From Pseudomonas putida S13.1.2 (GTDB lineage: Bacteria; Pseudomonadota; Gammaproteobacteria; Pseudomonadales; Pseudomonadaceae), in NCBI RefSeq assembly GCF_000498395.2, contig NZ_CP010979.1:5180501-5244500 (forward strand): a stretch of 64,000 nucleotides of DNA, written 5' to 3'. The notes under the pieces were generated by a model. That model did not search any database. It saw only the letters and a program-made list of their open reading frames with translations, and was not told the DNA's origin. The position numbers and the translations under genes were made by a program. Shown one piece after another: positions 59,127-64,000 of the stretch (position 1 is the first letter of the stretch; each line of letters begins with the position of its first letter).

Positions 59127-59314
59127 TACTGGCCCTATCGCCGGCAAGCCAGCTCCCACAGGATCACCGAGGGCTTCAGCCTTGCGCGATCCCTGTGGGA
59201 GCTGGCTGTACTGGCCCTATCGCCGGCAAGCTCCCACAGGATCACCGAGGGCCTCAGCCTTGCGCGATCCCTGTGGGAGCTGGCTTGCCGGCGATAGGGC
59301 CGCACAGCGGCCCC
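59127..59314. repeat. REP array with a tandem duplication, centre gccggcaagccagc
   Basis: An 82-nt segment starting at 59121 is repeated directly from 59203 with a 4-nt deletion and one base change (GGGCTTCAG versus GGGCCTCAG). The result is a REP array with extra arms of the CGCCGGCAAGCCAGCTCC subfamily in the convergent gap between sutA and the HAD gene. Confidence 0.87.
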
Positions 59315-59316
59315 TG

Positions 59317-60012
59317 TCAGCGCCAGCGCGAAAGGACGTCGGGCAGCTGCGACAGGCGCTGGATCTCGGCATCCGGTGCCTGTTCACCGGTCCAGGCCTT
59401 GCCCTGGGGGTTGAACCATACGGCCCGTAGCCCGGCGCGCTGGGCGCCTGCGATGTCATCGCCGGGGTGGTCGCCGATGTGAACGGCGGTGCTGGCGTCC
59501 GCCTCGCCGCGGCGCAGGGCTTCCAGGAACGGTGCCGGGTCCGGCTTGCCAATGCCGAGGTCCTCGGCGCACAGGGCAAAGCGGAAGTAGTCCGCCAGCC
59601 CCAACCGGCTCACGTCGGCGTTGCCGTTGGTGACCACGCCCAGGATGTAATGGTGACGCAGGATCTCCAGCACCGGCTGTACCTCGGGGAAGATCTCCAC
59701 CTGGTGGCGAGCATGCAGGAATACTTCAAAGCCTTCGTTGGCCAGCGCCTGCGCTTGCTTCTCGCTGTAGCCGACTTCTTCCAGGGCATGGAACAGCACC
59801 CGTCGGCGCAGGGCGCTGATGCGGTGCTTGAGGCCGGGCTCGGCCTGTACCAGGCGCTCGCGGATGGCAAACAGGTGCTCCACCGGCACGCCGCCCAGGA
59901 TCGGGGCGTTGGCTTCGAGCCAGTCGCGCAGCACGACTTCTGCGCTGGCAATGACCGGCGCGGTGTCCCACAGGGTGTCGTCGAGGTCGAATGTGATCAG
60001 CTTGATGCTCAT
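59317..60012 (-). CDS. HAD-superfamily hydrolase, YigB-like
   Basis: 231 residues. Motif I FDLDDTLWD with D9 (nucleophile) and D11; motif II VVTNGNAD; motif III lysine in GIGKPDPAPF; motif IV HIGDHPGDDI. It resembles YigB, an FMN and sugar-phosphate phosphatase, and like it lies next to xerC and dapF. The real substrate is unproven. ATG 60012 overlaps the xerC stop by four bases (ATGA), so it is translationally coupled to xerC. Confidence 0.92.
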   Translation of the reverse strand: MSIKLITFDLDDTLWDTAPVIASAEVVLRDWLEANAPILGGVPVEHLFAIRERLVQAEPGLKHRISALRRRVLFHALEEVGYSEKQAQALANEGFEVFLHARHQVEIFPEVQPVLEILRHHYILGVVTNGNADVSRLGLADYFRFALCAEDLGIGKPDPAPFLEALRRGEADASTAVHIGDHPGDDIAGAQRAGLRAVWFNPQGKAWTGEQAPDAEIQRLSQLPDVLSRWR

Positions 60013-60908
60013 GAGTCTGTGCCTTTGCTGCGTTTGGCCCGAGGGTGGGCGCTGTCGTACACCGCGGCCAGGTGCTGGAAGTCCAGGTGGGTGTAGATCT
60101 GCGTGGTGCTGATGTCGGCATGGCCGAGCATCTCTTGCACCGCCCGCAGGTCCTGGGACGATTCCAGCACATGGCTGGCGAAAGAATGGCGAAGCATGTG
60201 CGGGTGCAGGTGCTGGCCCAGCTCGCGCTCACCCGCCTTCTTCACCCGTTGCTGCACAGCCCGTGGCGTGATGCGGTTGCCCTGGCGGGTGATGAACACC
60301 GCGCGGTCACGCGGGTTGCCGATGCCGCGCAGGCGGTACCAGGCCTGCAGCGCCTCGCGGGCCTTGCGGCCAACCGGCAGCACACGCGCTTTGCCACCCT
60401 TGCCCAGCACCTGCACCAGGCCGGCGGCGAGGTCGATGTGATCGAGGTCGAGGTTGGTCAGCTCGGACAGGCGCAGGCCAGACGAATAAAACAGTTCAAG
60501 AATGGCCTGGTCACGGCGGGCGATGAAGTCGTCGTCGACGCCGCCATCAAGCAGCTGCAGGGCGCGGTCGGTGTCCAGCACCTTGGGCAACCGGCGCTCA
60601 CCCTTGGGCGCGCTCAGGCCGGTGGCCGGGTCGTGCTGGCACAGGCCTTCGCGGTTGAGGTAGCGGTACAGGCCGCGCACCGCCGACAGCAGCCGGGCCA
60701 GGCTGCGTGAAGACTGGCCGTGGTGGTGCAGGCGGGCGATCAGCTGGCGCAGTTGCTGGATCTGCAGCGCCTGCCAACCGGCAATGCCGTGTTCCTTGCA
60801 GTAGCCGATGACCTTGTCCAGATCGCGACGGTAGCCCACCAACGTGTGCTCCGACACCTGGCGCTCGTTGCGCAGGTGTGCGCAATAAGCCTCCAGCTGG
60901 CGTTCCAT
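60009..60908 (-). CDS. xerC: Site-specific tyrosine recombinase XerC
   Basis: With XerD resolves chromosome dimers at dif. 299 residues, N-terminal core-binding domain (about 1-95) and catalytic domain with R146 (SSGLRLSE), a lysine in GKGGKAR (170-173), H237 and R240 (HMLRHSFASH), H263 (LGHADIS) and nucleophile Y272. All catalytic residues are present. It is part of the conserved gene run with dapF and DUF484 and overlaps its neighbours, so it is a housekeeping gene rather than a phage integrase. Confidence 0.96.
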   Translation of the reverse strand: MERQLEAYCAHLRNERQVSEHTLVGYRRDLDKVIGYCKEHGIAGWQALQIQQLRQLIARLHHHGQSSRSLARLLSAVRGLYRYLNREGLCQHDPATGLSAPKGERRLPKVLDTDRALQLLDGGVDDDFIARRDQAILELFYSSGLRLSELTNLDLDHIDLAAGLVQVLGKGGKARVLPVGRKAREALQAWYRLRGIGNPRDRAVFITRQGNRITPRAVQQRVKKAGERELGQHLHPHMLRHSFASHVLESSQDLRAVQEMLGHADISTTQIYTHLDFQHLAAVYDSAHPRAKRSKGTDS

Positions 60909-61618
60909 CAGCGTACCGAGCGCAGGGTCTGGGTAACGCGCGGTACAACGCGGCCGAGCACTTCGGCGATGTAGCCGAGGAACAGGGTGCCGACGCTGCT
61001 CTTGTAGTGTTGCGGGTCGCGGCTACCGATAGCCAGCACCCCGTGCAGCCCCTGATATTCGAGGGTGGCCACGGCGCTGGAACCCACCTCCCGGCGCTGT
61101 TCTTCACCGAACAGGAACGCCAGCTCGTGTTCACGCAGGTTGCCACTGACCGTCTTGCCGCCGCCCAGCAGGGCACCGATGGCCTGTTGCGCCTCGGTGT
61201 TGCTGACCCAGCGCCCGACCGGCGCAACGTTGTCGCCGAACAGGATGAGGCTGACGAAGGGCACCTGGAATTCCTGGCGCAGGCTGTCTTCGACCGCCAT
61301 CACCACTTCTTCCAGGGTGCCGGCATCGAGCAGGTCGAGGATCAGCCGTCGAGTCTTGTCGAACAGCCGGTCGTTGTCACGGGCCACGTCCATCAGTTGC
61401 GACAAGCGATGGCGCATCTCGATGTTGCGGTCGCGCAGCAGCTTGAGCTGGCGTTCCACCAGCGACACGCTGTCGCCACGCTGGTGCGGGATGTGCTGTT
61501 CGATCAGCAACTCGTCGTGCTCGGCGAAGAAGGTGGGGTGGGCGCGCAGGTAGGCGACCACCGCTTCGGCATCGAGCTCGGCGGACTGCTGGGGTACAAC
61601 CTTGGGCTGATCGGTCAT
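60908..61618 (-). CDS. DUF484 family protein
   Basis: 236 residues. It begins MTDQPKVVPQQSAELDAEAVVAYLRAHPTFFAEHDELL, the typical DUF484 start, followed by a coiled-coil helix (LVERQLKLLRDRNIEMRHRLSQLMDVARDND) and a GAF-like domain (about 90-236). Function unknown. It lies between dapF and xerC in many gamma-proteobacteria, overlapping xerC here by one base, so it is part of the same operon. Confidence 0.92.
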   Translation of the reverse strand: MTDQPKVVPQQSAELDAEAVVAYLRAHPTFFAEHDELLIEQHIPHQRGDSVSLVERQLKLLRDRNIEMRHRLSQLMDVARDNDRLFDKTRRLILDLLDAGTLEEVVMAVEDSLRQEFQVPFVSLILFGDNVAPVGRWVSNTEAQQAIGALLGGGKTVSGNLREHELAFLFGEEQRREVGSSAVATLEYQGLHGVLAIGSRDPQHYKSSVGTLFLGYIAEVLGRVVPRVTQTLRSVR

Positions 61619-61631
61619 GGCGGTTACTCGC

Positions 61632-62462
61632 TTAGAGACGAACCTGTCCTTCGTAGACGCGCACGGCAGGGCCGGTCATCAACACGGGCTTGCCGGGGCC
61701 GGCCCATTCGATGTGCAGGCGGCCACCGGGCAGGTCGAGGGACACCGGGGAATCCATCCAGCCTTGGCTGATCGCTGCTACGGCCGCGGCGCAAGCGCCG
61801 GTGCCGCAGGCCTGGGTTTCGCCCGCGCCGCGTTCCCACACGCGCAGGTTGGCGCGGTGGCGGTCGATGACCTGGAGGAAGCCGGCATTCACCCGCTGCG
61901 GGAAGCGTGGGTGGTTTTCGATCTTCGGGCCCAGCTCATGCACGGGGGCAGTATGCACGTCGTCGACGCGCAGCACGGCATGCGGGTTACCCATGGACAC
62001 GGCGGCAATCGAATGCAGCTGGCCGTCGACTTCCAGTGGGTAGTTTGGCGCCTGCGCGTCAGCGACGAAGGGGATTTCGGCAGGGATGAACCGCGGTGGG
62101 CCCATGTCGACACTCACCTGGCCGTCGTTCTGCACGTCCAGCACGATGATGCCGCTTTTGGTTTCCACGCGGATGCGCTTTTTCGCGGTCAGGCGCTTGT
62201 CCAGCACGAAACGGGCGAAGCAGCGCGCACCGTTGCCGCATTGCTCCACTTCAGAGCCGTCGGCGTTGAAGATGCGGTAGCGGAAGTCCACTTCCGGGTT
62301 GTTCGGTGCCTCGACGATCAGCAGCTGGTCGAAGCCGATGCCGGTATGCCGGTCACCCCATTGCTTGGCGTGCTTTGGCTGGATATGCGCGTGCTGGCTG
62401 ACCAGGTCGAGGACCATGAAGTCGTTGCCCAGGCCATGCATCTTGGTAAAACGCAGCAGCAT
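61632..62462 (-). CDS. dapF: Diaminopimelate epimerase
   Basis: Converts LL- to meso-diaminopimelate for peptidoglycan and lysine. 276 residues; starts MLLRFTKMHGLGNDFMVLD. The two catalytic cysteines are C75 (EQCGNGARCF) and C219 (ACGTGACA). ATG 62462 lies five nt after the lysA stop; the longer upstream frame overlaps lysA and is not real. Confidence 0.97.
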   Translation of the reverse strand: MLLRFTKMHGLGNDFMVLDLVSQHAHIQPKHAKQWGDRHTGIGFDQLLIVEAPNNPEVDFRYRIFNADGSEVEQCGNGARCFARFVLDKRLTAKKRIRVETKSGIIVLDVQNDGQVSVDMGPPRFIPAEIPFVADAQAPNYPLEVDGQLHSIAAVSMGNPHAVLRVDDVHTAPVHELGPKIENHPRFPQRVNAGFLQVIDRHRANLRVWERGAGETQACGTGACAAAVAAISQGWMDSPVSLDLPGGRLHIEWAGPGKPVLMTGPAVRVYEGQVRL

Positions 62463-62466
62463 GGGC

Positions 62467-63714
62467 TTACTCCGGCAGCAGGCTTTCGCCAGCATACAGT
62501 TCGGCGATGGTCTCGCGGCGGCGAACTTCGAACGCCTGGTCGCCGTCGACCAGGATTTCAGCGCAACGGCCACGGGTGTTGTAGTTGGAGCTCATGACAA
62601 AACCATAGGCGCCCGCCGACTGTACGGCCAGCAGGTCGCCTTCGGCCAGGTTCAGCACACGGTCCTTGCCGAGGAAGTCGCCGGTCTCGCAGATCGGGCC
62701 GACCAGGTCGTAGGCACGGCCTTCGCCCTCGCGTGGGACGACCGGGCTGACACCCATCCAGGCCTGGTAGAGGGCCGGGCGAATCAGGTCGTTCATCGCT
62801 GCATCGATGATGGCAAAGTCCTTGTGTTCGGTGTGCTTGAGGTATTCCACGCGGGTCAGCAGCACGCCGGCGTTGGCCACGATGTAGCGGCCCGGCTCGA
62901 ACACCAGGGCCAGGTCACGCTTGCCCACGCGCTCGCGAATAGCCTTGATGTAGTCGGCCACCAGCGGGGGTTCTTCGTCGCGGTAGCGCACGCCAACGCC
63001 GCCGCCCAGGTCCAGGTGGCGCAGGTGGATGCCGCAGTCGGCGAGGCGATCGACCAGGTCCAGCAGGCGGTCGAGGGCATCGAGGAACGGCTCCACAGTG
63101 GTCAGCTGCGAGCCGATGTGGCAGTCGACACCGACCACTTCCAGGTTCGGCAGCTGCGCGGCACGCACGTAGATGGCCTCGGCGTCGGCGATGGCGATGC
63201 CGAACTTGTTTTCTTTAAGGCCGGTGGAGATGTACGGGTGGGTACCGGCGTCAACGTCCGGGTTTACCCGCAGCGACACCGGGGCAACCTTGCCCATCTC
63301 GGCGGCCACGACTTGCAGGCGCTCCAGCTCGTCGGTGGACTCGACGTTGAAGCAGTGCACGCCCACTTCCAGGGCGCGGCGCATGTCTTCGCGGGTTTTG
63401 CCAACGCCGGAGAACACCACGCGGTCGGCGCGCCCGCCAGCAGCCAGCACGCGCTCCAGCTCACCGCCGGAGACAATGTCGAAACCTGCGCCCAGGCGCG
63501 CCAGCACGTTCAGCACGCCAAGGTTGGAGTTGGCCTTGACCGCGAAGCACACCAGGTGCTCGGCGCCTTGCAGGGCGTCGGTGTAGCTGCGGTACTGGGC
63601 CTCGATGTGGGCGCGCGAATACACATAGGTGGGGGTGCCGAAACGTTCGGCGACGGCCGACAGGGCCACCCCTTCCGCGAACAGCTGACCGTCGCGGTAG
63701 TTGAAAGCGTTCAT
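62467..63714 (-). CDS. lysA: Diaminopimelate decarboxylase
   Basis: PLP enzyme for the last step of lysine synthesis. 415 residues. PLP lysine K60 in CFAVKANSN, glycine-rich phosphate-binding loop LDLGGGVGVRY, and the Cys region GPICETGDFLGKDR, where the cysteine contributes to the neighbouring subunit's active site. It follows lptM by about ten nt and precedes dapF. The lysine biosynthetic and catabolic genes of this window are about 23 kb apart. Confidence 0.97.
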   Translation of the reverse strand: MNAFNYRDGQLFAEGVALSAVAERFGTPTYVYSRAHIEAQYRSYTDALQGAEHLVCFAVKANSNLGVLNVLARLGAGFDIVSGGELERVLAAGGRADRVVFSGVGKTREDMRRALEVGVHCFNVESTDELERLQVVAAEMGKVAPVSLRVNPDVDAGTHPYISTGLKENKFGIAIADAEAIYVRAAQLPNLEVVGVDCHIGSQLTTVEPFLDALDRLLDLVDRLADCGIHLRHLDLGGGVGVRYRDEEPPLVADYIKAIRERVGKRDLALVFEPGRYIVANAGVLLTRVEYLKHTEHKDFAIIDAAMNDLIRPALYQAWMGVSPVVPREGEGRAYDLVGPICETGDFLGKDRVLNLAEGDLLAVQSAGAYGFVMSSNYNTRGRCAEILVDGDQAFEVRRRETIAELYAGESLLPE

Positions 63715-63723
63715 CTGGTTTCC

Positions 63724-63936
63724 TTACTGCGCAGGCGACTGCTCGGGCTCGGACTGCAGCTCGGGCTGCTGCGCTGGCGCCGGGGCCGGCTTGGCTTTTG
63801 GCTGGTGCTGGTGCGACTTGTGCGCTTTGCCGTTATCGCCGTCTTCAGGCAGATACAGCGGGCCTTTCTGGCCGCAGGCCGAAACGAGGCAGGCAACAGC
63901 GACCAGCGCCGCGAAGGAGGAAATCAGGCGCTTCAT
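63724..63936 (-). CDS. lptM: LptM (YifL) family small lipoprotein
   Basis: 70 residues with signal MKRLISSFAALVAVACLVSAC ending in a lipobox cysteine at position 21, followed by GQKGPLYLPE, the family signature. The C-terminal tail is rich in Pro, Gln, Lys and Ala. LptM helps LptD form its proper disulfides in the outer membrane of E. coli; the same role is inferred here. It is the first gene of the lptM-lysA-dapF run; the region beyond 63936 should hold the promoter. Confidence 0.92.
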   Translation of the reverse strand: MKRLISSFAALVAVACLVSACGQKGPLYLPEDGDNGKAHKSHQHQPKAKPAPAPAQQPELQSEPEQSPAQ

Positions 63937-64000
63937 GGGTGAAATCCTTAGAAAAATGCAGTATTGCGCCCGAGTATACCGAGCGACCGGCGGCTTGCCT
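63937..64000. other. Right edge of window
   Basis: 64 nt upstream of lptM. Promoter elements on the minus strand (TATACTCGGGCG) are possible near 63970-63985. Nothing else can be supported. Confidence 0.3.

Noticed and set aside
60009..60908. Tyrosine recombinase considered as an integrase of a mobile element
   Set aside because: It is in the conserved dapF-DUF484-xerC-HAD run, overlaps its neighbours and has XerC length and motifs. No attachment site or phage gene is near.

Overview
The window is a high-GC chromosomal segment of a Pseudomonas, almost certainly of the P. putida group. Three things support this: Crc, AlgC, SutA, PauR, HglS, AmaB and AmaA are all present; the gene order matches what is known of P. 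putida chromosomes; and P. putida-type REP pairs sit in about twenty intergenic gaps. There is no rRNA, tRNA, CRISPR array, prophage or intact insertion sequence. Most of it is core genome with a short accessory-looking stretch around 48.8-50.1 kb.

Layout. 0-9.9 kb: the end of an amino-acid permease, then housekeeping genes (gmk-yicC, rph, crc, pyrE, and the run coaBC-dut-algC-argB), then radC. 10-19.4 kb: a peptide-binding protein, rpmB-rpmG, a cupin protein, the aldehyde dehydrogenase KauB, an MFS exporter, a cardiolipin-synthase-like lipoprotein, a MocR regulator and a DUF1127 protein. 19.5-25.8 kb: amine and D-amino-acid metabolism (a PauB-like oxidase, lrp, dadA, dadX, pauR) and a cytochrome c5. 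26-34 kb: a CoA hydrolase/transferase, xpt, rep, a GGDEF-EAL protein behind a Fur box, and a MATE exporter. 34-41 kb: the lysine catabolic genes hglS, amaB and amaA with two LysR regulators. 41-49 kb: an MscS-type channel, two nearly identical YcaC hydrolase genes, an esterase, a Tat-exported amidohydrolase and a LysR regulator. 49-50.1 kb: structured non-coding sequence around a small DUF3077-like gene. 50-64 kb: a KefB-type antiporter, comM, a large repeat protein, ubiK, glnK-amtB, sutA, and the run lptM-lysA-dapF-DUF484-xerC-HAD.

How the genes fit together. AmaA oxidises L-pipecolate, AmaB oxidises the resulting semialdehyde to 2-aminoadipate, and HglS converts the derived 2-oxoadipate to D-2-hydroxyglutarate, so the D-lysine branch is nearly complete here. 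PauR, the PauB-like oxidase and KauB are parts of gamma-glutamylated polyamine catabolism, interleaved with the alanine genes dadA and dadX. GlnK-AmtB sits behind a textbook sigma-54/NtrC control region.

Most interesting non-coding signals: (1) a 74-nt three-way-junction element with two GGA-loop hairpins in the leader of the DUF3077-like gene; (2) an orphan sRNA candidate with its own promoter and terminator beside it; (3) a near-perfect 75-bp inverted repeat next to both; (4) the same 18-bp LysR-type operator, about 65 bp before the predicted start, at both ycaC copies; (5) a perfect 15-bp Fur palindrome before a c-di-GMP gene; (6) an internal ribosome-binding site that could give a cytoplasmic form of the Tat-exported amidohydrolase. 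All coordinates and motifs were read by eye; no search or folding program was run.
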